Origin: Acidihalobacter aeolianus
GTDB taxonomy: Bacteria; Pseudomonadota; Gammaproteobacteria; DSM-5130; Acidihalobacteraceae
NCBI RefSeq assembly: GCF_001753165.1
Contig: NZ_CP017448.1
Location: 1,258,462-1,322,461 of the forward strand
Direction: 5' to 3'
Length of the DNA stretch: 64,000 nt
Under the pieces are notes generated by a model, which was not told where the DNA came from, did no database searches, and saw only the letters and a program-made list of their open reading frames with translations. The position numbers and the translations under genes are program-made. Shown in pieces: positions 1 through 8,381 of this stretch (its first letter is position 1; every line of letters starts with the position of its first letter).

Positions 1-1236
1 GCTCCGGCACCTCGCGCCGGTCAGCAGGCCGCCGCTGCCCCGGCTGCTGCCGCCCCAGCGGCTGAAAGCACGGTGCGTGTGGACGTCAAGCGCCTGGATG
101 ACATCATGAATCTGGTCGGCGAGCTTGTGCTGGTGCGCAACCGTCTGGTGACCTTGAGTACGCAGATCAAGGAGGAGAGTGTTTCCGGCGCGATTTCCAG
201 TCTGGAACTGGTCACGACGGATCTCCAGGTGGCGGTGATGCGTACCCGTATGCAGCCGATCAAGAAGGTTTTCGGGCGTTTCCCGCGCGTTGTCCGCGAT
301 CTCGCCAAGAGCCTGCACAAGCAGGTGGATCTCGAATTGCGCGGCGAGGATACCGAGCTCGACAAGAACCTCGTGGAGGCGTTGGCCGATCCGCTGGTCC
401 ATCTGGTGCGCAATTCCGTGGATCACGGCATCGAGATGCCCGAGGATCGCGCCCGTGCCGGAAAACCCGAAACCGGCCGGCTGGTACTGTCGGCGGCGCA
501 GCAGGGCGATCACATCCTGTTGGTCATCGAGGATGACGGCAAGGGCATGGATGCCGCGTTGCTGCGCAACAAGGCGATCGAGAAGGGCCTGATCGACGAT
601 AACACCGCGCAACGAATGACCGATGCCGAGTCATTCGATCTGATATTCCGCCCGGGATTCTCGACCAAGGAGCAGGTATCCGATGTGTCCGGGCGCGGCG
701 TGGGCATGGATGTGGTCAAGACGCGCATCGCCGGGCTGAACGGGGCTATTGAAATCGATTCGGTCCTAGGCCGAGGCACGATCATACGTATCCGACTGCC
801 GCTGACACTGGCGATCGTGCCGACCTTGATGGTGCGGATCCGTAAACGCCCGTTTGCCATCCCTTTGAGTTCGATCGGGGAAATTCTGGATATGGACCTA
901 ACGCAAACCAAGATTGTCGACAATCGCGAGGTTATCGTGGTTCGCGGCAAAGCCTTGCCTCTGGTTCGCCTTGGGGAATGGTTGCGGCTCAAAGAGCCGA
1001 AAGGCCAGGCCGGAGACGAGCCGATGGGGCATGTCGTGGTTGCCTATGTCGACAATCGCCGCGTTGGCTATGTTGTCGATGAATTGTTAGGACAGGAAGA
1101 AGTCGTGATCAAGCCGTTGGGGCCGGGGTTACGCCATGTGCCGGGGTATGCCGGCGCAACGATTACCGGAGATGGACATCTGGCGTTGATATTGGATTTA
1201 CCGGGATTGATGCGCGCTAAGGGTCTTGCCGCCTGA
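1..1236 (+). CDS. cheA: Chemotaxis histidine kinase CheA, C-terminal part (cut by window start)
   Basis: CheA autophosphorylates in response to chemoreceptors and passes phosphate to CheY and CheB. The reading frame is open from base 1, so the N-terminal HPt (P1) and CheY-binding (P2) domains lie outside the window. The 411 residues present begin in an Ala/Pro-rich linker, then the dimerisation helices (NLVGELVLVRNRL), the ATPase domain with N box (LVRNSVDHG, about 135-143), G1 (DDGKGMD, about 178) and G2 (GRGVGMD, about 231), and the CheW-like P5 domain from about 275. All ATP-binding motifs look intact. It heads a co-directional cluster with cheB 43 bp downstream. Confidence 0.97.
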   Translation, partial: APAPRAGQQAAAAPAAAAPAAESTVRVDVKRLDDIMNLVGELVLVRNRLVTLSTQIKEESVSGAISSLELVTTDLQVAVMRTRMQPIKKVFGRFPRVVRDLAKSLHKQVDLELRGEDTELDKNLVEALADPLVHLVRNSVDHGIEMPEDRARAGKPETGRLVLSAAQQGDHILLVIEDDGKGMDAALLRNKAIEKGLIDDNTAQRMTDAESFDLIFRPGFSTKEQVSDVSGRGVGMDVVKTRIAGLNGAIEIDSVLGRGTIIRIRLPLTLAIVPTLMVRIRKRPFAIPLSSIGEILDMDLTQTKIVDNREVIVVRGKALPLVRLGEWLRLKEPKGQAGDEPMGHVVVAYVDNRRVGYVVDELLGQEEVVIKPLGPGLRHVPGYAGATITGDGHLALILDLPGLMRAKGLAA

Positions 1237-1279
1237 TTGCTATCAAGGCGGCCGTCCGGCCGACGAGTAAGGACAGAGC

Positions 1280-2341
1280 ATGAAAGTACGTGTTTTGGTG
1301 GTGGACGATTCCGCCTTCTTCCGACGGGCCGTCAAGAGCATGCTCGAAGCGGATCCCGAGATCGAGGTGGTTGCAGTTGCCACGAATGGCCGCGAGGCCG
1401 TAGTCAGCGTAGCTGAAACCAAGCCTGATATCGTTACGATGGATATCGAGATGCCGGTGATGGACGGTATCAGCGCCGCACGCGAGATCATGTCTCGCTA
1501 TCCCAGACCGATCCTCATGTTCTCGTCGCTGACCCATGAGGGGGCCAAGGCTACGCTGGATGCGCTGGAAGCAGGGGCGGCGGATTTTCTACCCAAGCAA
1601 TTCGAAGAAATTGCGCGCGACCGCGATGAGGTGGGGCGCGTGTTGTGTCAACGCATCAAAATTCTGGCGCGACGGCGGGTGGGTTTTACGGCAAATACAG
1701 CGCAGTCGACGGCAATACCCAGGCAGGCACCGCGTCCTGTCGGTTCGGTGGCGCGCCCAGCCGCTAAGCTGAGTCATTGCAGATTGGTGTTGATCGGCAC
1801 TTCTACAGGTGGCCCAGTAGCCTTGCAGAAGGTGCTGACCGCTCTGCCTGGCAACTTCAGTCGACCGATCTTGCTGGTGCAACACATGCCTGCGGCATTT
1901 ACCCCGGCTTTTGCCGAACGGCTCAACGGTTTATGTGCCATCGAGGTGATGGAAGCCAAGGATCAAATGGCTTTGAGGCCTGGGTTGGCGCTATTGGCAC
2001 CTGGCGGGTTGCAGATGACCGTGGAGGGCTCTGCTGGTGCGATGCGCGTGCGGATCACCGAAAGCGCGCCGGAACTCCATTACCGTCCCTGTGTCGACGT
2101 GACCTTCGGTAGCGCCGAGCGCGTAAATCCGGGCGCGAACCTCGGTATCGTTCTGACCGGTATGGGGGCAGATGGACGCGAAGGGGCGCGTCTGATGAAG
2201 CATAACGGCTCGGTCGTCTGGTCTCAGGATCAGGCCAGTTCCACGGTATATGGCATGCCTGCCGCTGTGGCTGAAGCCGGTTTGAGCGATCGTATTCTCG
2301 CGTTGGACGAATGCGGAAAAGCGCTAGCGGGTGCATTTTGA
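1280..2341 (+). CDS. cheB: Chemotaxis response regulator protein-glutamate methylesterase CheB
   Basis: CheB removes methyl groups from chemoreceptor glutamates, and also deamidates glutamines, as the feedback arm of adaptation. The 353-residue protein has an N-terminal receiver domain with the acidic pair D9/D10, phosphoacceptor D55 (TMDIEMPVMDG) and K106. A linker follows, then the methylesterase domain with the Ser-His-Asp triad: S175 in GTSTGGP, H202 in QHMP and the Asp in TGMGADG near residue 295. Length and motifs are normal for the family. It sits between cheA and the motor genes, as in the Pseudomonas che cluster I. Confidence 0.97.
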   Translation: MKVRVLVVDDSAFFRRAVKSMLEADPEIEVVAVATNGREAVVSVAETKPDIVTMDIEMPVMDGISAAREIMSRYPRPILMFSSLTHEGAKATLDALEAGAADFLPKQFEEIARDRDEVGRVLCQRIKILARRRVGFTANTAQSTAIPRQAPRPVGSVARPAAKLSHCRLVLIGTSTGGPVALQKVLTALPGNFSRPILLVQHMPAAFTPAFAERLNGLCAIEVMEAKDQMALRPGLALLAPGGLQMTVEGSAGAMRVRITESAPELHYRPCVDVTFGSAERVNPGANLGIVLTGMGADGREGARLMKHNGSVVWSQDQASSTVYGMPAAVAEAGLSDRILALDECGKALAGAF

Positions 2342-2480
2342 GGCGTGCCGGGGTGTCGTGGCGCGAGTACAGGACTTATGGATCCAGGGCGACGGTAATT
2401 ACTCGCTCCCCTGGCACAGGATTTAAATACCGCAAGGGCGATTTTTTTGCGCTTGTTTTGCCGCCTTGGCGGATGCAGTG

Positions 2481-3221
2481 ATGGACATACTCAGCCTATT
2501 AGGCATTTTGCTCGCGCTGGGTGCGGTGCTGGGCGGCAACTTCATCGAGGGCGGCAAACTCGATTCGTTGCTGCAGCTGACGGCTTTCATCATTGTTATC
2601 GGCGGCACGTTGGGGGCAGTCCTGCTACAAAGCCCGCTATCAGTGTTTTTACGGGCGGTAAAGATGGGGTTGTGGATTTTCAAACCGCCGTTGATCGAAC
2701 CTGAGCGGCAGATTGAATCCATCATCGAGTGGTGCCAGATTGCTCGACGAGAGGGGTTGCTTGGATTGGAGAGCATATCCGAGTCGCTGGAAGAGCCTTT
2801 CGCCCGTAAGGGGTTGCAATTGCTGGTCGACGGTCGAGAACCCGATGCGATCCGGGGCATACTGGAGGTGGAGCTTGAAGCGGGTGAAGAGCAGTTACTG
2901 CACTCGGCAAAGGTCTATGAGGCGGCTGGTGGCTATGCGCCGACCATCGGTATCCTGGGGGCGGTCATGGGGTTGATCCACGTAATGGAAAATCTGGCCG
3001 ATCCGGCTAAATTGGGTGCAGGCATCGCCGTAGCCTTCGTGGCGACGATTTATGGTGTGGGGTCAGCGAATTTATTTCTCTTGCCGATTGCTAATAAACT
3101 CAAATCCATCATTCACCGTCAGAGCAAGGTGCGTGAGATGATCATCGAAGGGCTTACCGCGATTGCGGAGGGCGAAAACCCGCGAGCCATTGAGTCGAAA
3201 TTACAAGGTTATTTGCAGTAA
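2481..3221 (+). CDS. motC: Flagellar motor stator protein MotC (MotA family)
   Basis: A MotA-type stator subunit that forms, with MotD, the ion channel driving flagellar rotation. The 246-residue product starts with a hydrophobic helix (ILSLLGILLALGAVLGG), has a second membrane segment, a cytoplasmic loop, and a C-terminal pair of membrane helices (GYAPTIGILGAVMGLIHVM and the segment with AVAFVATIYGVG). ATG at 2481 is preferred over the TTG at 2466 because it begins just before the first membrane helix and has a GGCGG stretch about 8 bp upstream. The next gene is motD 24 bp downstream; this pair between cheB and parC is the Pseudomonas MotCD arrangement. Confidence 0.93.
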   Translation: MDILSLLGILLALGAVLGGNFIEGGKLDSLLQLTAFIIVIGGTLGAVLLQSPLSVFLRAVKMGLWIFKPPLIEPERQIESIIEWCQIARREGLLGLESISESLEEPFARKGLQLLVDGREPDAIRGILEVELEAGEEQLLHSAKVYEAAGGYAPTIGILGAVMGLIHVMENLADPAKLGAGIAVAFVATIYGVGSANLFLLPIANKLKSIIHRQSKVREMIIEGLTAIAEGENPRAIESKLQGYLQ

Positions 3222-3245
3222 ACGGAGAGTGTGGAGGATACAACC

Positions 3246-4172
3246 ATGGCGCGTCGATCCAGAAAAAAAACCGACGAGCATGAGAATCTGGAACGTTGGT
3301 TGGTTTCCTATGCCGACTTCATCACACTGCTGTTTGCGTTTTTTGTCGTTATGTATGCAATTTCTTCAGTCAATGTCGGCAAATACCGCGTACTTTCCGA
3401 AGCCCTGGTAGCGGCATTTCACAATGTGCCCCGCTCGCTTGAGCCTATTCAGTCGGGCAAGATCGTCGCCGCCGGCGGGCCCGCCGTGACGCCATTGCAA
3501 AATTTCCCCGCACCTATTCAAGTTCGTAAGATGCCGCAGTCCATGGCCTCGGAAGCGGTGCTTTCAGCGCAGCAAACCTCGGCTCTGCGAGCTAGCAGAT
3601 CGACGGATAACGAAGTGGCCGCAACAGAATCCGTGATTCGCAAAATAGGCGCCGAGATTCAGCATCGCCTAGGCAATCTCGTCAAGCAAAACCTGGTTTC
3701 GGTGAACGTCCATCACTTGTGGATCGACATTAAGATCAATACCGATTTTCTGTTCTCCAGTGGAAGCATACGGCTGGAGCCAGCAGCTACCCAGATTATC
3801 AAGGAGGTCGCAAAGGCTTTGGCTCCTTTGCCGAATCAAATACAAGTCGAGGGGTTTACCGACAACGTGCCTATACATAGTCTCGAATTCCCCTCGAACT
3901 GGGAGTTGTCTGCCGCGCGAGCGGCTTCCGTGGTCCGCCTGATGGCGGAATTCGGGGTCGCTCCGCAACGCATGGCCGCTGTGGGTTTTGGACAGTATCG
4001 GCCGGTCGCAAGCAATGCCACCGCGTCTGGTCGTAGCCAGAACAGACGGGTTGATCTGGTGATCCTGGCTTCCAGTCCAGCCGGCAAGTCGCTGTTCCAT
4101 GATAACGTGGGGTCGCCAGTGCTGCTGCAACATACGCAGCCTCAAGCTGTGGTGGGAGGGCAGCACGGATGA
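3246..4172 (+). CDS. motD: Flagellar motor stator protein MotD (MotB/OmpA family)
   Basis: The partner stator subunit that anchors the motor to peptidoglycan. Of 308 residues, the N-terminus is basic, followed by one membrane helix beginning SYADFITLLFAFFVVMY; its Asp is the expected ion-carrying residue of MotB proteins. The C-terminal half is an OmpA-type peptidoglycan-binding domain (VEGFTDNVPI, then NWELSAARAASVVRLM). ATG 3246 was chosen over GTG 3231 because GGAGG at about 3233-3237 sits at normal spacing. The stop codon overlaps the parC start by 4 bp, so translation is probably coupled. Confidence 0.93.
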   Translation: MARRSRKKTDEHENLERWLVSYADFITLLFAFFVVMYAISSVNVGKYRVLSEALVAAFHNVPRSLEPIQSGKIVAAGGPAVTPLQNFPAPIQVRKMPQSMASEAVLSAQQTSALRASRSTDNEVAATESVIRKIGAEIQHRLGNLVKQNLVSVNVHHLWIDIKINTDFLFSSGSIRLEPAATQIIKEVAKALAPLPNQIQVEGFTDNVPIHSLEFPSNWELSAARAASVVRLMAEFGVAPQRMAAVGFGQYRPVASNATASGRSQNRRVDLVILASSPAGKSLFHDNVGSPVLLQHTQPQAVVGGQHG

Positions 4173-4981
4173 ATATCGTCGCCGTGGCCAACCAGAAGGG
4201 CGGTGTGGGTAAGACGACCACCACGGTCAGCTTGGGTGGTTTGCTTGCACAGGCCGGCGAGCGCGTACTATTGCTCGACCTGGACCCACATGGCTCGCTT
4301 ACCAGTTACTTCGGATTTAATCCTGAGGGAGAAGGCGCTGGCGTCTACACCCTGTTTCAGCGACGTGCACAGGGTGAGGCACTCAATCCCGGAGGCGTCG
4401 CATCGCTGACGGGAGTCGATGGGCTTTCGCTGATTTGCGCAAGCACGGCCATGGCTACCCTCGATCGTCAGTTGGGTGCCCGCGAAGGCATGGGCTTAGT
4501 GGTTGCCGAATCGTTGGCACAGCTGCGCGCCCAGTATTCATGGGTGCTGATGGATTGCCCCCCCATGCTAGGGGTGCTGATGGTCAACGCCCTGGCCGCC
4601 TGTCAACATTTACTGGTGCCTGTGCAAACTGAGTTTCTTGCACTTAAGGGGCTCGAACGCATGCTGCGCACGGTCAGCATGGTACAGCGATCGAGGACGC
4701 GGGCCTTGGATGTTACATTGATTCCCACCCTGTTCGATCGCCGAACTCGCGCATCGATCGACACCCTGCGCCAATTGCGAGAGGATCATACTGGCATGGT
4801 ATGGCCCGGTGTAATCCCCGTGGATACACAATTTCGTGAAGCCAGTCGCGCTGGACAGCCACTGACGACCATGCGCCCGTCGGCACGCGGAAGCAAAGCG
4901 TACGCTCAGCTTTTGGAGTGGCTACTTGCAGAAACGCCACTGGGCGGTGCGATTCCCTTGCGCGAGGTGAGTCGTGGATAA
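4169..4981 (+). CDS. parC: ParA-type ATPase ParC of chemotaxis/polar positioning
   Basis: A 270-residue ParA/MinD-family ATPase. The deviant Walker A motif KGGVGKTTTTVSLG lies near residue 10 and a Walker B-like LLLDLDPHGSL near residue 35. ParA proteins in this genomic position (after motCD, before a CheW-like gene and cheW) are known in Vibrio as ParC, which recruits chemotaxis arrays to the cell pole. It overlaps motD by 4 bp and parP by 8 bp. The role is inferred from position; a plasmid or chromosome partition role is unlikely because no ParB gene follows. Confidence 0.85.
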   Translation: MNIVAVANQKGGVGKTTTTVSLGGLLAQAGERVLLLDLDPHGSLTSYFGFNPEGEGAGVYTLFQRRAQGEALNPGGVASLTGVDGLSLICASTAMATLDRQLGAREGMGLVVAESLAQLRAQYSWVLMDCPPMLGVLMVNALAACQHLLVPVQTEFLALKGLERMLRTVSMVQRSRTRALDVTLIPTLFDRRTRASIDTLRQLREDHTGMVWPGVIPVDTQFREASRAGQPLTTMRPSARGSKAYAQLLEWLLAETPLGGAIPLREVSRG

Positions 4982-5747
4982 ATTGCGAGCCGAATCTGGA
5001 ACGTTGTTCGCGCAGGAAATGGCCCTGAGCGCCTACCTTGAGGGTCTGCTCACGCCGGTTACGGCGGAGTTGGGGCCTGCATCAGCCGTGCCTTTGCCTG
5101 CCCCGTTACCCTCCGTTGGGAAGTTGCCTGTCGAACCGACTGTCAGACAGGAAACGGCTTTGAAGGTCGTGCACCCGGTCCGGCGTGACCCAGCGGAGAC
5201 TGTGCCGACAGGCCTGCCTATCATCGATGAACCGGAAAGCTTGACACCTAAAGTGTCGGATAATGTTGTGCCTGCCTGGGCTAGTGACGGATTCGAGTGC
5301 CTGTTGTTTTATGTGGGCGGGCTCAAGCTTGCCGTACCATTGGTTAAGTTGACACGCATCGTGGCCTGTGGAGAACGGATCACCAAGACGCCCGGGCGAG
5401 CACCCTGGTTCATGGGTATTATGAGATTCGATGACCACCAGGCGGGTGTCGTGGATACTGCCAAGTTGGTTTTTCCTCGAGATCGCCTGTCCCGACGTGT
5501 CGAAGAAATGGGAAATGCGGATTCAGCGGAAGGCTATAGCCGAATTCTGATGGTCGAGGACGGGCGTTGGGGTCTGTGCTGCGATCGGGTGGATACAGTC
5601 GTCTCACTATCTGCGGATGCGGTGCGCTGGCGTACGGAAAAAACGACAAGACGATGGTTGGCTGGTACGGTTACCGAACAGATGTGCGCTTTGCTGGATG
5701 TGGAGTCCTTGACCGGTGAGATCGAGGCGCGTGGCAAGGAACCATAA
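4974..5747 (+). CDS. parP: CheW-like domain protein ParP
   Basis: The 257-residue protein has a Pro/Ala-rich, low-complexity N-terminal half (to about residue 95) and a C-terminal CheW-like domain (FECLLFYVGGLKLAVPLVKL onward). This layout matches Vibrio ParP, which links ParC to CheA and array proteins. The GTG start at 4974 overlaps the end of parC, implying translational coupling. The sequence is poorly conserved outside the CheW fold, so the call rests on domain layout and gene order between parC and cheW. Confidence 0.78.
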   Translation: MDKLRAESGTLFAQEMALSAYLEGLLTPVTAELGPASAVPLPAPLPSVGKLPVEPTVRQETALKVVHPVRRDPAETVPTGLPIIDEPESLTPKVSDNVVPAWASDGFECLLFYVGGLKLAVPLVKLTRIVACGERITKTPGRAPWFMGIMRFDDHQAGVVDTAKLVFPRDRLSRRVEEMGNADSAEGYSRILMVEDGRWGLCCDRVDTVVSLSADAVRWRTEKTTRRWLAGTVTEQMCALLDVESLTGEIEARGKEP

Positions 5748-5795
5748 CTAAAAGCATATCCAGGTTGACATGCCGATGGGCAAGAGGGTAGCGAG

Positions 5796-6272
5796 ATGGC
5801 AGAAAAAAACAATATGAGCAAAGTAGATGAACTGCAATGCGTAACTTTTTTCCTCAGTGGAGAGGTGTATGCACTTGATGTGATGCGAGTGCAGGAAGTT
5901 TTGCGAGTTGGAGAGATTTCGCCGGTCCCGGGGGCGCCAGAATACGTCCTAGGCATCATAAATTTGCGTGGTAATGTGGTCACGGTGATAGACGCAAGGC
6001 AGCGCCTTGGCCTGGAGTTCACCGAACCCGATGATTCCAGCCGTATCATCGTGCTGGAGGCGGCTGGTCAGGATGTGGGAATATTGGTCGACGGGGTGGC
6101 CGAGGTTGTGCGCATTCGTCAGGATGAAATCGATCCTAGCCCGAGCGTGGGTAACGAGGAGGCTGCTCGGTACATCCATGGCGTCGCGTCGCGCGATAAG
6201 GAACTGATTATCGTGGTCGATGTGGAGAAGCTGCTCAATGAAGAAGAGTGGGCTGAGTTGGCGGCGATGTGA
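5796..6272 (+). CDS. cheW: Chemotaxis coupling protein CheW
   Basis: CheW bridges chemoreceptors and CheA. The 158-residue product is a complete single CheW domain: FFLSGEVYALDVMRVQEVL, then SPVPGAPEYVLGIINLRG (the classic CheW loop), then VGILVDGVAEVV. ATG 5796 follows a short purine-rich stretch (GAGGGTAGCGAG). It closes the co-directional che-mot-par cluster; a 204-bp gap separates it from the DUF2802 gene. Confidence 0.96.
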   Translation: MAEKNNMSKVDELQCVTFFLSGEVYALDVMRVQEVLRVGEISPVPGAPEYVLGIINLRGNVVTVIDARQRLGLEFTEPDDSSRIIVLEAAGQDVGILVDGVAEVVRIRQDEIDPSPSVGNEEAARYIHGVASRDKELIIVVDVEKLLNEEEWAELAAM

Positions 6273-6476
6273 ACGCGGTGCGTCACGGTGGCCGAAGACA
6301 GAATCGAGCCCCTACATCCCGCTGTGCCGTCACGTCAGCAAGGGTACACTGGGTCCGGTAATGAGCCCGCCAAACCCCCAATACGACGTTCGCCGGTGAA
6401 TAATCTTGAGCATGATAAAAAGAACCGCCCTCCGGCGGAACCTGGACATGTTGATGAATACGTCTGAACGCGGCGC

Positions 6477-6911
6477 ATGCATATCGATTGGCTGAGCGTA
6501 TTGGTAGCGCTGGACCTGATCTACTTTCCCGTGATCGCAGCATGGGCTGCATGGCAGGTTCTGCGATTGAGAGGCGAACGCGAACAGGCAAAGCAACAGG
6601 GAAACCTGCTGCAATCGCAGGTGGATGCACTGCGTCAGTCGGTAAATGAGGTGCGCCAGCGGGACGCGGAGTTGGAAGAACGATTTGACACGTTATATAG
6701 CCGCCTGCGCGAACGCCTGGATAGTCAGGAGCTTCGTGCTCAAGGGACGGGGGGGGCGCACGTACAGGCGCTTAAACTGCTTGAGCGAGGTATTCCTGCG
6801 GAGGAACTGATGACGGTTTGCGGATTGTCTCGGGGAGAGGTCGACCTACTGAAGGCATTGCACGAAGCCGGTGACGGCAATGGGGAGCATCAGGATCCTC
6901 CTGTAGGTTGA
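6477..6911 (+). CDS. DUF2802 domain protein of the chemotaxis cluster
   Basis: The 144-residue protein has one N-terminal membrane helix (about residues 5-28), then a coiled coil rich in Gln, Glu and Arg (about 30-85), then a small C-terminal helical domain (ALKLLERGIPAEELMTVCGL) resembling a helix-turn-helix. DUF2802 genes commonly follow cheW in polar-flagellum chemotaxis clusters, as PA1465 does in Pseudomonas. Its biochemical role is not known to me. Its 3' end overlaps the convergent FlhB-like gene by 22 bp. Confidence 0.8.
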   Translation: MHIDWLSVLVALDLIYFPVIAAWAAWQVLRLRGEREQAKQQGNLLQSQVDALRQSVNEVRQRDAELEERFDTLYSRLRERLDSQELRAQGTGGAHVQALKLLERGIPAEELMTVCGLSRGEVDLLKALHEAGDGNGEHQDPPVG

Positions 6912-7228
6912 ACATCCTCAGCATTTTCCGGCAGTTCGATGAACGCATCACCGGTACTCCACCCGATCCGATACGCGAACGCTAGAACTTCAGCGACTGC
7001 CACATACAGACTTTCCGGTATTTCGTCTCCCAGTGGCACTTGAGCCAGAACCTGGCATAACTGGGCATCAGCGCGCATGGGTACGTTATGCAAGCGTGCG
7101 ATTTCCATAATCCGCTCACCGATTTCCCCCTGCCCCTTGGCGGTCACGCGTGGTGCGCCCTCGCCGTTGTATTTGAGCGCGATGGCGAGACGTCTTAGAA
7201 CCGTCGGAGGAAGCGTATTTTCGCTCAT
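6890..7228 (-). CDS. Stand-alone FlhB C-terminal-like protein (export switch family)
   Basis: A 112-residue soluble protein similar to the cytoplasmic C-terminal domain of FlhB/YscU, without the membrane part. AIALKYNGEGAPRVTAKGQG corresponds to the FlhB stretch with ALKYD..GAP..VAKG, and VPLGDEIPESLYVAVAEVLA to the end of that domain. The autocleavage NPTH motif is absent, since the homology starts after it. ATG 7228 overlaps the fliK-like stop by 4 bp, so the two are probably coupled. Stand-alone FlhB-like proteins beside fliK are known in flagellar clusters; a role in the hook-to-filament export switch is an inference. Confidence 0.82.
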   Translation of the reverse strand: MSENTLPPTVLRRLAIALKYNGEGAPRVTAKGQGEIGERIMEIARLHNVPMRADAQLCQVLAQVPLGDEIPESLYVAVAEVLAFAYRIGWSTGDAFIELPENAEDVQPTGGS

Positions 7229-8310
7229 GCTCGAGTATCGACTAATCCAGAAGTTGTCGGGGTGACCGACGGCGAGCCCGGCGCTGTCCCGTGATGACTT
7301 TGCAGCAGCCCCGGCGTCAGTCCGTGACTTTCCCACGCGGCGGCGAGCTCTGGCAGCGCATTGGAGATCCGATCTGTAATACTCGGGTTCGAGGACCAGA
7401 AATGCGCCGATACGATATTGAGCCGGTTAGTTACGACGGCCTCTAGTGTGTTTGATTCGCCGAGTGGGAGCTGTATGCGTACGGTCCAATTTTCCTGCGC
7501 TGTCTCGTGCTCTGAGGATGGGGAGTCACTTTCTATTTCTATGTGTAGGCTATGAAAGTCCTGACCTTGGGCAATGGGTAGTTCGATGGTCCAAACCAAC
7601 GGCGCATTAGTTGTATTGGCTGTGGGTTGGCTTGCAAGTTGATGGATTCCTATTCGTGCCTGGATGCTTTCACCGATTTGGCGGGTTTGTGCCAATGCCG
7701 TGTGTTCCGGTACCTGATTGGGAATTGATTCCAGTAGACGCCCGACAGCAATCTTCATATCAGAGGGGGGCGGGGTGCTTCCTCCGACCAAGCGAGCTTC
7801 CAACGATAGGCCGGAGTTATTCAACGCTTGTTTTAAGCCGGTGGGGGTAGCGAGCTGCGCTGGGGTGGGGGTGTTGTTTAGCAGCCCGCGTGCAGGTGCT
7901 GCGGTGGTTGTCGGAAGTTGCGGTAGAAGCTTGCTCAAAGCGCGTAGTGAGCTGTCTAAGGCTTGCTGTACCGGGAGGAGGCTGCGCAAGGCGCGCTCTA
8001 CGGCCGCGGTCTGGGGAGGAGTTGATGAAGATGCTGCGGGTGGCATTTGTCTGAGCACGACTTCATTTGGCGTGCGTTGAACACTTAGGCGGAGTGATTC
8101 TCCAGTTTGTAGCGGAGTAGATGAGCGGACAGGTATCAGTAAGCCACCGATCTGCAATTTTGCCTGCCCACCACCCGCTTGGGCAGGTGTTCCTTCAACC
8201 ACAAACGCGCGGAGAATTTGACCGACTCGCCAGGCAGCGACTTCAAGTCGACCGGCTGAGCTGTTGCTCTGAGCTAGGCTTTGGCTGTCGATGCGTAAAC
8301 CGAATTCCAC
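7225..8310 (-). CDS. fliK: FliK-like flagellar hook-length control protein
   Basis: FliK measures hook length and signals FlhB to switch export substrates. The 361-residue product has an N-terminal part with two beta-rich blocks (LQIGGLLIPVRSSTPLQTG and LRLSVQRTPNEVVLRQMP), a long Pro/Thr/Ala/Gln-rich disordered middle, and a compact C-terminal region (NWTVRIQLPLGESNTLEAVV) resembling the FliK hook-length domain. It is translationally coupled to the FlhB-like gene. The sequence is divergent and could be a second FliK-type paralogue rather than the main one, which would normally lie in the fli cluster. Confidence 0.72.
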   Translation of the reverse strand: MEFGLRIDSQSLAQSNSSAGRLEVAAWRVGQILRAFVVEGTPAQAGGGQAKLQIGGLLIPVRSSTPLQTGESLRLSVQRTPNEVVLRQMPPAASSSTPPQTAAVERALRSLLPVQQALDSSLRALSKLLPQLPTTTAAPARGLLNNTPTPAQLATPTGLKQALNNSGLSLEARLVGGSTPPPSDMKIAVGRLLESIPNQVPEHTALAQTRQIGESIQARIGIHQLASQPTANTTNAPLVWTIELPIAQGQDFHSLHIEIESDSPSSEHETAQENWTVRIQLPLGESNTLEAVVTNRLNIVSAHFWSSNPSITDRISNALPELAAAWESHGLTPGLLQSHHGTAPGSPSVTPTTSGLVDTRA

Positions 8311-8381
8311 AGAATGCGCTTCCCCGGCATTGTGCCGTCATTGGATTGTCTGCAGTCGGTGTGCGAATGTGGTGCGGTTTC

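Noticed and set aside
2436-2451. Sigma-54-like promoter upstream of motC
   Set aside because: It has GG-N10-GC spacing and TTGC, but the -24 half matches TGGCAC poorly and the region is T-rich, so chance is likely.
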